Assembly (NCBI GenBank): GCA_018266775.1 | Contig: JAFDZS010000011.1 | Span: 503,245-567,244 of the forward strand | DNA: 64,000 nt | Direction: 5' to 3' | DNA from: Bacteroidota bacterium | GTDB taxonomy: Bacteria; Bacteroidota; Bacteroidia; Chitinophagales; Chitinophagaceae | Part shown: positions 55,242 through 63,658 of the stretch, one piece after another | Layout: each line of letters starts with the position of its first letter | Position numbering within the stretch: position 1 is the first letter of the stretch | Position numbers and translations under genes: made by a program | The notes under the pieces: generated by a model | What the model was told of the DNA's origin: nothing | What the model saw: the letters and a program-made list of their open reading frames with translations, nothing else | The model's database searches: none

Positions 55242-56489
55242 ATGCAGGAAAAAGAATTGATACCACATTTGTTCCGCACAGAATACAGTAAGATTGTTGC
55301 TGTATTGTGCAAGCTGTTTGGTATCGGCTATATGAGTGTTGCAGAAGATATTGCCAGCGATACTTTTTTAATTGCAGCGGAAACATGGGGATTGAAAGGA
55401 CTGCCCGAAAATCCCACTGCATGGCTGTACAAAGTATCGCGGAATAAAGCCATTGATTTTTTGCGCCGGCATCAGTTGTATAAAGAAAAGATTGAACCGC
55501 ACATAAAAAACGATGCTGCATCGGCAGAAGATAATACCATCATCAACTTATCTGCACAAAACATACAGGATAGCCAGTTGCAGATGATGTTTGCCATCTG
55601 CCATCCCTCCATCACCACTGAAGCGCAGATTGGTCTCTCATTAAATATTTTGTGCGGCTTTGGCGCAGAAGAAATTGCAGATGCCTTTCTTAGCAATAAA
55701 GAAACCATTTATAAACGGTTACAGCGGGCCAAAGAAAAATTACGTACCGAAAAAGTGGCTATTGAATTGCCCCCACCGCACGAGATCAATAATCGCATGA
55801 ATGCTGTGCTCACTACGTTATACTTATTATTCAGTGAAGGATATTATTCCTCTTCACAAAATACCACGCTGCGCAAAGACCTTTGCGTGGAAGCCATGCG
55901 TTTAACGTTGATGCTGGTTGACAATGGCCCTACCAATACACCTGCAGCCAATGCCTTATTATCATTGATGTGTTTTCATGCCTCCCGTTTTGATGCACGA
56001 CTCAACAGCAATGGAGATATCATTTTATACGAAGACCAGGACGAAAATTTATGGAATACCGAGTTGATCGACAAAGGGAAATTTTATCTCAGCCAGTCTT
56101 CACATGGACAACAGGTAAGCAGGTATCACCTGGAAGCCGCTATTGCCTTCTGGCATACACAAAAAAAAGATACCGAAGAAAAATGGGAAAATATACTGCA
56201 ACTGTATAACCGTTTATTGCAAACCCACTACTCTCCCATTGCTGCGCTGAACCGGACGTATGCTTTATCCAAAGCCAATGGCAAAGCAGCAGCCATTACT
56301 GAAGCAGAAAAGTTACAACAATTAAAAGACAATCACCTGTATCATGTATTGCTGGGCAATTTGTATACGGGTGTTGATACCAATAAAGCCACCGCACATT
56401 TTCAAATTGCAGTACAGTTAGCGAAAACTGCCGCAGACAAAGCCGTCATCAATAAAAGCATGGAGAAAATTCGTGCTGAACAACAGTAA
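55242..56489 (+). CDS. ECF42-type RNA polymerase sigma factor with C-terminal extension
   Basis: 415 residues from ATG 55242; the longer frame overlaps the YCII stop region. Sigma region 2 (about 1-75, SVAEDIASDTFLIAAETW, WLYKVSRNKAIDFLRRH), region 4 (about 115-170, GFGAEEIADAFLSNKETIYKRLQRAKEKL), then a 240-residue helical, TPR-like domain (FYLSQSSHGQQVSRYHLEAAIAF) typical of ECF42. By family knowledge there is no anti-sigma factor and the C-terminal domain controls activity. It probably drives its own VOC/YCII cluster. Confidence 0.92.
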   Translation: MQEKELIPHLFRTEYSKIVAVLCKLFGIGYMSVAEDIASDTFLIAAETWGLKGLPENPTAWLYKVSRNKAIDFLRRHQLYKEKIEPHIKNDAASAEDNTIINLSAQNIQDSQLQMMFAICHPSITTEAQIGLSLNILCGFGAEEIADAFLSNKETIYKRLQRAKEKLRTEKVAIELPPPHEINNRMNAVLTTLYLLFSEGYYSSSQNTTLRKDLCVEAMRLTLMLVDNGPTNTPAANALLSLMCFHASRFDARLNSNGDIILYEDQDENLWNTELIDKGKFYLSQSSHGQQVSRYHLEAAIAFWHTQKKDTEEKWENILQLYNRLLQTHYSPIAALNRTYALSKANGKAAAITEAEKLQQLKDNHLYHVLLGNLYTGVDTNKATAHFQIAVQLAKTAADKAVINKSMEKIRAEQQ

Positions 56490-56573
56490 CTGGTAGCCGT
56501 TAATAAATACTCCTGACGAACATCAGCCCGGTAACTTTTTTATTTATTCGTACCTTCGGCCAAAATTGGTTCA

Positions 56574-58124
56574 TTGAAAAGGACGATCAAATACTACAGG
56601 TTAATGTGGATGAGACATGACCTGCCGGCAGGGCTTTCTGTTTTTTTAGTGGCATTGCCACTATGCCTGGGCATTGCCCAGGTTTCGCATGCACCCTTGT
56701 ATGCCGGGTTGTTATCGGGCATCATCGGCGGTTTGGTGGTAGCGCTCATCAGTGGTTCTTCGTTGGGTGTATCCGGCCCCGCAGCGGGCTTAACTTCTTT
56801 AGTCGCTGCATCTATTGCTTCGTTCGGCGATTACAGGATTTTCTTGTTAACCGTTATTGTTGCAGGTGCATTCCAGTTATTATTAGGCATTGCCAAACTG
56901 GGTGTTATTGCCAACTATTTTCCTTCAGCAGTTATTAAAGGCATGCTGGCCGCTATTGGTATTTTATTAATTGGGAAAGAAATTCCTTATGCGTTGGGGT
57001 ATGATAAGCAGGATTTCTGGACCGCCCGTTTTCTGCATTTGTTTGAGCCCGGAAACTTTCTGAGCAATATCAAAAACTTTAATCATGAGGTAACGATGGT
57101 TACCATCATCATCACAATTGTTTCCATTGCCGTAATGGTGGTATTACAACAACCCTTTGCCCAAAAATTAAAAGTATTACCGGCGCCATTGCTGGTGGTG
57201 GTGGTGGGTATTGTGCTTAATATGGCTTTCACAACATTTTCAGAAAAATATGGTTTACGCCATGCACAGTTGGTACGCATGCCCGACCGTTTTTTAAGCA
57301 GCATACAATTCCCTGATTTCAGCCAGTTATTTAAACATACCCAAATATGGAAAGATGGTATCCTGATTGGTTTACTGGCATCGCTGGAAACGTTGTTATG
57401 TGTGGAAGCCATCGACAAATTAGATAAGCATAACCGCATTACACCCGTTAACCGTGAGTTAGTGGCACAGGGTTGTGGTAATATGTTATGCGGATTGTTC
57501 GGCGCCATACCCATGACAGCGGTGGTGGTAAGGGGTGCGGCCAATGTGGATGCCGGTGCCAGAACAAAATTATCTGCCTTTACCCATGGTATTTTTTTAT
57601 TGCTCGCCGTTTTATTTTTACCCTTTGCACTGAACCAGATTCCGTTGGCATCGCTTGCAGCCATACTGCTTATTACCGGTTATAATTTAACCAAGCCCAA
57701 ACTCTACCGCAATATGTGGAGCCTGGGCTGGAAACAGTTTCTGCCTTTCATCTTTACCATACTCGTGATTTTATATACCGATTTATTGATTGGCGTAAGC
57801 ATTGGTTTGCTCATTTCCATTTACTTCATCATCCGCAATAATTTTAAAGCGGAGTATAAAATGGTTGCATCCAGGCAGCATGAAACCACGGTGTACACGA
57901 TTACGCTAAACAGTGATGTAACTTTTCTTAATAAAGTGAATCTTAAAAAAACATTAGACAAAATACCGGAATACAGTGTACTCACCATAGATGGCAGTAA
58001 CTGTAATTTTATTGATTACGATATACTCGAAATCATTAGCGAATATGCCAATAAAGCGCATGACAAGCATATTGAACTGCACCTAAACGGTATTCAAAAA
58101 GTGAATGTTACCGCGGTGCATTAA
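56574..58124 (+). CDS. SulP family anion transporter with STAS domain
   Basis: 516 residues. The frame begins with TTG 56574 (KRTIKYYRLMWMRHDL); the first ATG is 56604, so the start is uncertain. About 12 helices with PAGLSVFLVALPLCLGIAQVS as the SulP helix 1 motif, then a STAS domain (about 435-516) with LTIDGSNCNFIDYDILE. The helix sequence and the short STAS resemble bicarbonate- or sulfate-type carriers of Bacteroidota; no carbonic anhydrase gene is adjacent. Ends 3 bases before the convergent racemase gene. Confidence 0.9.
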   Translation: MKRTIKYYRLMWMRHDLPAGLSVFLVALPLCLGIAQVSHAPLYAGLLSGIIGGLVVALISGSSLGVSGPAAGLTSLVAASIASFGDYRIFLLTVIVAGAFQLLLGIAKLGVIANYFPSAVIKGMLAAIGILLIGKEIPYALGYDKQDFWTARFLHLFEPGNFLSNIKNFNHEVTMVTIIITIVSIAVMVVLQQPFAQKLKVLPAPLLVVVVGIVLNMAFTTFSEKYGLRHAQLVRMPDRFLSSIQFPDFSQLFKHTQIWKDGILIGLLASLETLLCVEAIDKLDKHNRITPVNRELVAQGCGNMLCGLFGAIPMTAVVVRGAANVDAGARTKLSAFTHGIFLLLAVLFLPFALNQIPLASLAAILLITGYNLTKPKLYRNMWSLGWKQFLPFIFTILVILYTDLLIGVSIGLLISIYFIIRNNFKAEYKMVASRQHETTVYTITLNSDVTFLNKVNLKKTLDKIPEYSVLTIDGSNCNFIDYDILEIISEYANKAHDKHIELHLNGIQKVNVTAVH

Positions 58125-58127
58125 TGT

Positions 58128-58817
58128 TTATGATAAAGCAAATTCCACGGCAGCCGACACATGTATTAAAGTAGTATCAAATACTGGTACGCTGCAATCT
58201 TTCTGCTGAATCAATATTGGAATTTCTGTGCACCCCAAAATAACACCTTCTGCTCCATCCTTTACTAACTGCTCTATGATTTGTAAAAAGCCCGTTTTAG
58301 TTTCAGGCAAAAAAATGCCGCAGCCAAATTCTTCATAAATGGCATGATTGATGTAAGCAATATCATCCGCAGAAGGAATGATGGTTTCTATACCCAGTGC
58401 TTTTAATTGTGCTGTATAAAAATCCATTTGCATGGTATACTTTGTACCAAGCAGCGCCACTTTTTTTATACCCTTTTCCAGTACTGCCAACGCAGTGGCT
58501 TTGCCAATATGTATAAGCGGAATTTGAATAGCATCCTGTACGGCAGGTGCAATATTGTGCATGGTATTGGCGCAGATGAGTATGCAACCGGCACCGCCTT
58601 TTTGCAAAGCCTGCGCAGCTTGTATCATTTCATGTGCAAGCCCGTTCCAGTCGTTGGCAAAAGTAAGGGCTTTGATGCGGTCAAAATCTACTGAGCGAAT
58701 CAGTATTTCCGCAGAATGCACCCCACCTAATTGATGTTGCACCATTGCATTGATCTGCCTGTAATAATCAGCCGTTGAGTGCCAGGTGATACCGCCAATA
58801 AGCCCGATTGTTTTCAT
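58128..58817 (-). CDS. Aspartate/glutamate racemase family protein
   Basis: 229 residues. The two catalytic cysteines are in LICANTMHNIA (about 79-89) and LGCTEIPILI near 190-199, and GLIGGITWHSTADYYRQIN is the start typical of aspartate racemase. It would supply D-Asp or a related D-amino acid, but the YgeA-like branch has broad specificity. Single gene. Confidence 0.88.
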   Translation of the reverse strand: MKTIGLIGGITWHSTADYYRQINAMVQHQLGGVHSAEILIRSVDFDRIKALTFANDWNGLAHEMIQAAQALQKGGAGCILICANTMHNIAPAVQDAIQIPLIHIGKATALAVLEKGIKKVALLGTKYTMQMDFYTAQLKALGIETIIPSADDIAYINHAIYEEFGCGIFLPETKTGFLQIIEQLVKDGAEGVILGCTEIPILIQQKDCSVPVFDTTLIHVSAAVEFALS

Positions 58818-59177
58818 ATCAACATTCTTTACAACAATGATACTATGATTTTTTTACACTGACGGTGCATAGCAACGGTAACATGGCCTGATGAAAGGTG
58901 GCGAACTATTTGGATATAACAAATGGGAAATACCAAAGCAGTTGATAATAAAGGCTTTCAGCATAAATACACCAGCGTTGGCATAATAAATTGAAGCATT
59001 AATTGAAATACAAACCATTTGCAAGTGGTGTACCTTTGCACCGCAATTCAGTAAATACTGCGTTATTAACTGGTCCACACAACTCCGCAGTTGTTATAAA
59101 CGATCCGCCCAGACAGAGATTCATTCATCCCCGCCTTGAGCAGATCCCATTATTAAGTAAACTAAAACAAGAGATAT
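58818..59177. other. Intergenic region with the leader of a small gene
   Basis: 360 bases between divergent genes. TACCTTTG at 59031-59038 (plus strand) is a perfect -7 box and would give a leader of about 130 bases for the 62-residue gene; the -33 element is not clear. Nothing else was recognised. Confidence 0.4.
59031..59038 (+). promoter_or_regulatory. -7 promoter box for the small ORF at 59178
   Basis: TACCTTTG fits TAnnTTTG exactly. A TTTG is only 9 bases upstream, too near for a -33, so support rests on the -7 box and position. Confidence 0.4.
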
Positions 59178-59366
59178 ATGAAAAGTGATGTCATGGGCAT
59201 TGGCGCCCCTATCAACAAAGAAGACATGAAAGAACTATTGAAAGAAACAAAAGAAACCGTTGCTGTTGATGTAAACAACAAGCGTATTTTCAGCGTGGCA
59301 GATTTGTGGCATGTGCAGAAACAACACAGAACCACTGCTACCATGATGAGAAGGTGGTTAAACTAA
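59178..59366 (+). CDS. Small conserved protein, 62 residues
   Basis: Hydrophilic, with an early helix (NKEDMKELLKETKETVAVDV) and a basic end (KQHRTTATMMRRWLN). No family name known to me. ATG start, a good promoter box upstream and a strong terminator downstream support a real transcription unit. RIFSVADLWHVQKQ looks helical, so a small DNA- or protein-binding role is possible but not shown. Confidence 0.68.
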   Translation: MKSDVMGIGAPINKEDMKELLKETKETVAVDVNNKRIFSVADLWHVQKQHRTTATMMRRWLN

Positions 59367-59407
59367 TACAACCTTAACTTAAAATAATTCTTTTTAGTTT
59401 TTGAAAT

Positions 59408-59437
59408 GCGCATGGCGAAAGCCATGCTTTTTTATTT
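59408..59437 (+). terminator. Terminator after the 62-residue gene
   Basis: GCATGGC-GAAA-GCCATGC followed by TTTTTTATTTTTA; a GNRA tetraloop closes a 7-bp stem. Confidence 0.92.
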
Positions 59438-59544
59438 TTACACGAAAACATTTTGTTAAATCTTTAACATTGATTGTTGAGTTTGGTATGGTTTTGCATC
59501 GTTATTGAAAATTGAATACCTTTACCATGCACTATACCATTACC

Positions 59545-60411
59545 ATGTCTGAATTTGAAGCACAAAAAAATCAACGGGCATTTTTATATACTGCCGCAAT
59601 AGTGACCGCATTATTGCTGATTGCCATTTTCTGGAGATGGCAAATACCTGACCCCCCCAAGCCCATTGCAGAAGACCTTTTTGAAGTAAACCTTGGTAAT
59701 TTAGGCGAAGGTTTTGGACAGGTACAACCTTTAATTAAAGGAGAAAAAGCCCCAGGCGATGAGCCTGGAGAAGCTCCGAGGCATGCTGCTGCGCCGCCAC
59801 CGCCGCCCCCGGCACCGGACAATACACAGGCAGATGAAAATAATAAAGATGAAGATGCTGCTGAAGTGAATAAAACTGAAAAGAAAACAGTTAATAAACC
59901 AGCACCGGTAACCAAACCGGAAACAACGCCGGTAAAAAATCCTGCGCCTGTTGTTACACCTGCACCTAAACCGCAAAAACCAAAAATTGCGGGTTATGAT
60001 GGACCGAAAAACGGAACGGGCAACGGTGCCAATGAAGATAATGGGTATCGTTACCAGGGTAACAAACCGGGTGGTAAAGGCGATGCTGGTGATCCCAATG
60101 GTAAACCGGATAGTTATGGTAATACACCCGGCGGTAAAACCGGGGGAAGTGGTTTGAGGGTAAGTAAAGGCGACAGAACCATTGTAAACAATTATATTTT
60201 CCAGGGCGATTTACCGAGGGCTATCATCAATGCACTCATCAAAGTTGCTCCAGACGGAAGAGGCACATTTATTGGTTTTGATAAAGGTTCTACCAGTAAC
60301 GACAGCCGTTATGCCACCGCAATCAGGACTTACTTACCCAACATTAAGTTTAACACGGCAGACCATGAATCGATGGTTACCGTTCCGTTCAACTTTAAAG
60401 TGATGCAATAA
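59545..60411 (+). CDS. TonB-like energy transducer protein
   Basis: About 288 residues from ATG 59545 (SEFEAQKNQRAFLYT); ATG 59527 and TTG 59512 are in frame too. One N-terminal membrane helix (about 12-33), then a long periplasmic spacer rich in Pro, Glu, Lys and Gly (AAPPPPPPAPDN; PVTKPETTPVKNPAPVV), and a C-terminal part ending HESMVTVPFNFKV, like the last strand of TonB domains. It would transfer proton-motive energy to outer membrane receptors. ExbB and ExbD are not in the window. Confidence 0.75.
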   Translation: MSEFEAQKNQRAFLYTAAIVTALLLIAIFWRWQIPDPPKPIAEDLFEVNLGNLGEGFGQVQPLIKGEKAPGDEPGEAPRHAAAPPPPPPAPDNTQADENNKDEDAAEVNKTEKKTVNKPAPVTKPETTPVKNPAPVVTPAPKPQKPKIAGYDGPKNGTGNGANEDNGYRYQGNKPGGKGDAGDPNGKPDSYGNTPGGKTGGSGLRVSKGDRTIVNNYIFQGDLPRAIINALIKVAPDGRGTFIGFDKGSTSNDSRYATAIRTYLPNIKFNTADHESMVTVPFNFKVMQ

Positions 60412-60467
60412 TTTTTGTTGCGCAGGCCTGAAAGGTTTATATACATTTGCAGTTCATTCCACCATTA

Positions 60468-61763
60468 ATGAACTACCAACAAACCATTGATTACCTGTAC
60501 CAGCAATTGCCCATGTTCAGCCGTATTGGTGCTGCTGCGTATAAGAAAGACCTGCACAATACAGTAGCGCTTTGCGGGGCACTGGACAATCCACATAAAA
60601 AATTCAAGAGCATTCATATTGCCGGTACTAACGGCAAGGGCAGCACCAGCCACATGCTTGCCGCGCTTTTGCAGCAGGCTGGTTACAAAACCGGGTTGTA
60701 CACTTCCCCGCATTTAAAAGATTTCCGTGAGCGCATTAAGATCAATGGTGACATGATTGAAGAGAACTTTGTGGTTGATTTTGTGGAACGCACCCGTGAC
60801 ATTACTGCACAAATTGAACCTTCCTTTTTTGAACTGACCGTAGTAATGGCTTTTGAATACTTTGCCCAACAGCAGGTAGACATTGCCGTTATTGAAACCG
60901 GCCTCGGCGGCAGGTTAGACAGTACGAATGTGGTCACCCCAGTTCTTTCCATCATCACCAATATTGGTTACGACCACATGAATTTACTGGGTAATACGCT
61001 GCAGGAAATTGCGGGAGAAAAAGCAGGCATCATCAAACCGCATGTGCCCGTGGTGATTGGTGAATATTTACCGGAAACAAAAACTATTTTCTTAGAGAAA
61101 GCAAAGGCATGCAATGCCCCTATTTATTTTGCTTCGGATACGTATGCGGTGTCTGACATCCATACTGATATTCATGCCCTGCATTGTAAAGTTACCGATA
61201 CCACCTGCGGCATCACTGAAGATTTTACACTTGACCTGAACGGCCTCTACCAAACCAAAAACCTGTGCACGGTTTTACAGGCTGAAGGTATATTGATGGA
61301 AAACGGTTTTAAGATTAATAACGACGCAGAAAAATATGCCTGCGCACACGTGAAGTCACTAACAGGATTGCATGGCCGCTGGGAAGTGATTGCTGAGAAC
61401 CCGGTTACCGTGATGGACGTTGCCCACAATGAAGATGGCATTAAACAGGTATTACAGCAACTGCAATTCAATGGCATTGCGCCGGAACAAACGCATTTTG
61501 TAATTGGCATGGTAAAAGATAAGGATATTAACAAAGTGCTTTCCCTGTTGCCTTCCAACGCCAATTATTATTTTACGCATGCGCATATACCGAGAGCATT
61601 ATCTGCTGAACAATTATTGTTGAAAGCAAAAGGCTATCATTTACAGGGCGCTGTTTATGATGATGTGAATGCCGCAATTCAATTTGCAAGAAATAAAGCT
61701 GCTGCCGGTGATGTGGTGGTGATTTGCGGCAGTGTATTTTTAGTGGGTGAAGTGAATGTGTGA
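60468..61763 (+). CDS. folC: Folylpolyglutamate / dihydrofolate synthase
   Basis: 431 residues from ATG 60468 (NYQQTIDYLYQQLP); a TTG seven codons earlier is less likely. It adds glutamate to dihydropteroate and to folates. The Mur-ligase ATP loop is HIAGTNGKGSTSHML and the folate/metal loops are IETGLGGRLDSTN and VMDVAHNEDGIKQV. It follows the tonB gene by 56 bases. The last codons GTG AAT GTG TGA are the start of a 185-base tandem duplication. Confidence 0.93.
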   Translation: MNYQQTIDYLYQQLPMFSRIGAAAYKKDLHNTVALCGALDNPHKKFKSIHIAGTNGKGSTSHMLAALLQQAGYKTGLYTSPHLKDFRERIKINGDMIEENFVVDFVERTRDITAQIEPSFFELTVVMAFEYFAQQQVDIAVIETGLGGRLDSTNVVTPVLSIITNIGYDHMNLLGNTLQEIAGEKAGIIKPHVPVVIGEYLPETKTIFLEKAKACNAPIYFASDTYAVSDIHTDIHALHCKVTDTTCGITEDFTLDLNGLYQTKNLCTVLQAEGILMENGFKINNDAEKYACAHVKSLTGLHGRWEVIAENPVTVMDVAHNEDGIKQVLQQLQFNGIAPEQTHFVIGMVKDKDINKVLSLLPSNANYYFTHAHIPRALSAEQLLLKAKGYHLQGAVYDDVNAAIQFARNKAAAGDVVVICGSVFLVGEVNV

Positions 61764-62119
61764 CGTAAGTTTTACAGCATCCTTTTCAACAACTGCTTCG
61801 ATTCTTAAAGAGCAAAACGAAATTTCCTCAATGTTGGAAGTACATTATGAAGGAAGGCAACCTTGCAGGTTGACTTCCTCGGAAACGCTTTTTAGGCTGG
61901 CGATTCATTGAAGTCTGCCCAAAAAAGCCAACCTGCGTGAATGGGTGACGTAAGTTTTACAGAACCATTTTCAGCAACTTTTCGATTCTTAAAGAGCAAA
62001 ATGTAATCTCCTTGTATTGAAAATGCATTATGAAGGAAGGCAACCTTGCAGGTTGACTTCCTTAGAAAGGCTTTTTAGGCTGGCGATTCATTGAAATCTG
62101 CCCAAAGAAGTCAACCTGC
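61752..62119 (+). repeat. Tandem duplication of about 185 bases including the folC 3' end
   Basis: Copy 1 61752-61936, copy 2 61937-62119. Both run GTGAATGkGTGACGTAAG, then TTCGATTCTTAAAGAGCAAAA, TATGAAGGAAGGCAACC, GGCTTTTTAGGCTGGCGATT and end in CCAACCTGC or TCAACCTGC. Copy 1 begins inside the real end of folC, so copy 2 is the derived one, with the terminal Val codon changed to Gly. Confidence 0.88.
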
Positions 62120-62137
62120 AAGGTTGCCTTCTTTATT
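62032..62137. repeat. Inverted pair of palindromic repeat P (copies 3 and 4)
   Basis: GGAAGGCAACCTTGCAGG (62034 on) and, after about 70 bases, the inverse CAACCTGCAAGGTTGCCTTC to 62132. A matching left element is at 61852 in duplication copy 1, where the right element is cut at CCAACCTGC by the duplication joint. Confidence 0.75.
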
Positions 62138-62161
62138 AAAATTTCCCGCAAGAAGAATGTC

Positions 62162-62710
62162 TTATTTCCTATACTCCGCATCCCACTTATTGAACGCATA
62201 ATACACACAAGCCATGTGCAGCGACTGTACAATTTCATTGTTCAGTAACATCTTGCGGTAATCCTCCACCGGCATCAGTTCAATAGTTAAATCTTCGTTA
62301 TGATCCAATTGCTGGCTGGCTACCTTCCTACCCCCCGTTGCTAAAAATAAATACGTATAGTTATTTAATAAACCGGGGTTGGCTGCAATCTTACCCACAC
62401 AATCGTACGTTGCAAACTCATAACCGGTTTCTTCCATTAATTCCCTTGCAATGGCTTTTTGAATATCTTCCCCTGCATCAATAAATCCTCCCGGTATTTC
62501 CAATATAGTTTCTCCAATGGCGTGGCGGTATTGACGAACTAATACCACCTGGTTGTCTTCAGTAATGGCCATAGCGCAGGCGCTGGGTGGCATCTCCACT
62601 ACAAAGTATGGATCAACAATATGGCCGTCCGGCCTTTCGCAAACATCTCTTCTTGCTTTAAAATAAATATGATCGCTGAGGTAAGTGGAGGAAAGTAGCT
62701 TCCAGTTCAT
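62162..62710 (-). CDS. NUDIX hydrolase, ADP-ribose pyrophosphatase type
   Basis: 182 residues from ATG 62710 (NWKLLSSTYLSDH). The frame is open to 62782, but that part is heptamer repeat DNA read as IHSPLTIDHSPFT, so it is not the real N-terminus. The NUDIX box is complete: G-x5-E in GGFIDAGE and RELMEETGY; YRHAIGETILEIPGG upstream is typical of ADP-ribose pyrophosphatases, which hydrolyse ADP-ribose to AMP and ribose phosphate. Confidence 0.87.
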   Translation of the reverse strand: MNWKLLSSTYLSDHIYFKARRDVCERPDGHIVDPYFVVEMPPSACAMAITEDNQVVLVRQYRHAIGETILEIPGGFIDAGEDIQKAIARELMEETGYEFATYDCVGKIAANPGLLNNYTYLFLATGGRKVASQQLDHNEDLTIELMPVEDYRKMLLNNEIVQSLHMACVYYAFNKWDAEYRK

Positions 62711-62718
62711 AAATGTTG

Positions 62719-62898
62719 AGTTGTGAATGGGGGTTGTGAATGGTGAATGGTCGATGGTCAATGGTGAATGGATAATGAACAATGGACAATGAATAATTTT
62801 TTCGGATCCAGGTTTTTTTCTTTTGATTTAGGTCTTTAAAAAATAAATCAATTATCCCGCAGGGCCCGGTGGGCAATTATCAATTATCAATTACAAAT
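62719..62898. repeat. Heptamer repeat arrays H5, inverted arms
   Basis: Left arm 62719-62797 shows GGTGAAT, GGTGAAT, GGTCGAT, GGTCAAT, GGTGAAT, GGATAAT, GAACAAT, GGACAAT in exact 7-base steps; a short right arm (CAATTATCAATTATCAATTA) lies at 62875-62894. Between the NUDIX and DinB genes. Confidence 0.75.
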
Positions 62899-62903
62899 CA
62901 AAA

Positions 62904-63431
62904 TTACCATTTCATCTTTTCTCTTAACGCCGTAATATGCGCTACGTGATGGCGGCCATGCCAGGCATACATGCCAAGCAAATGCCAGAGCGTCATTTCT
63001 TTTTTATGTTCAGGATGAAATACTTTACGTTGGTAGTCAGCTTCGGTAAGCCCCGTTAAAAAATAATACCAGCGGGTATGCAGTGCATGCAGCAGCGTTA
63101 GTGAAATATTGATGGGCAATTCCAATGAGTCTTTCATTTCAGCCCATTGCACTTCATCATAAGGTTTGATGGAAGGTAATTCTTCAGACATACCGAGCTT
63201 AAACCTGGTGTAAGCATTTAAATGGCTGTCGGCCACATGATGTACCACCTGTTTCACCATCCAGCCACCATCGCGGTAAGGTGTATCTAATTGTGCAGCA
63301 TCTAAATTGTTCACCGCATTTTCCAGCAGTTGCGGCAGAAATTTAATGTCGGCCAGCCAGGCTTCTTTTTGTTGTTCCGAATACGGTAGTGGTTCGTATT
63401 TACCAATGGGATAACGGGGATCTTGTTCCAT
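62904..63431 (-). CDS. DinB family protein (YfiT type metal-dependent hydrolase)
   Basis: 175 residues in the four-helix DinB fold. The three metal-binding histidines are in VKQVVHHVADSHLNAYTRFK, and MYAWHGRHHVAHITALRE near the end; the GKYEPLPYSEQQKEAWLADI start is that of YfiT-like bacillithiol-transferase group members. It may move bacillithiol (bshB1 is in this window) to electrophiles, which is plausible but not shown. Confidence 0.88.
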   Translation of the reverse strand: MEQDPRYPIGKYEPLPYSEQQKEAWLADIKFLPQLLENAVNNLDAAQLDTPYRDGGWMVKQVVHHVADSHLNAYTRFKLGMSEELPSIKPYDEVQWAEMKDSLELPINISLTLLHALHTRWYYFLTGLTEADYQRKVFHPEHKKEMTLWHLLGMYAWHGRHHVAHITALREKMKW

Positions 63432-63658
63432 AGTTATTTATGTCTTTTATACTATAACCGATACTTTTTTTTATTTTTTCTTTTTGCTTCTCCAAAAAGA
63501 AACAAAAAAGAGCCCCGGCAATAATTACAGCCATTGCCGGTACAACCCTGATGTAACTTTCGTACTACTGTACATCAACTTCATTTCCCTGATTTGAAAG
63601 TTGAAGCATTTATTTTAAACTCAAAGATCATAACCAGCGAATAGCCAGCACAAATAAT
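63432..63658. other. Intergenic region, no gene
   Basis: 227 bases; T-rich near 63460-63490 with a short inverted stretch TTTTTGCTTCTCCAAAAAGAAACAA. No clear terminator or promoter box. Confidence 0.3.

Noticed and set aside
59571..59976. Minus-strand ORFs opposite the tonB-like gene (Gly/Ser- and Arg/Cys-rich)
   Set aside because: They result from reading the complement of Pro/Lys/Glu-rich codons.
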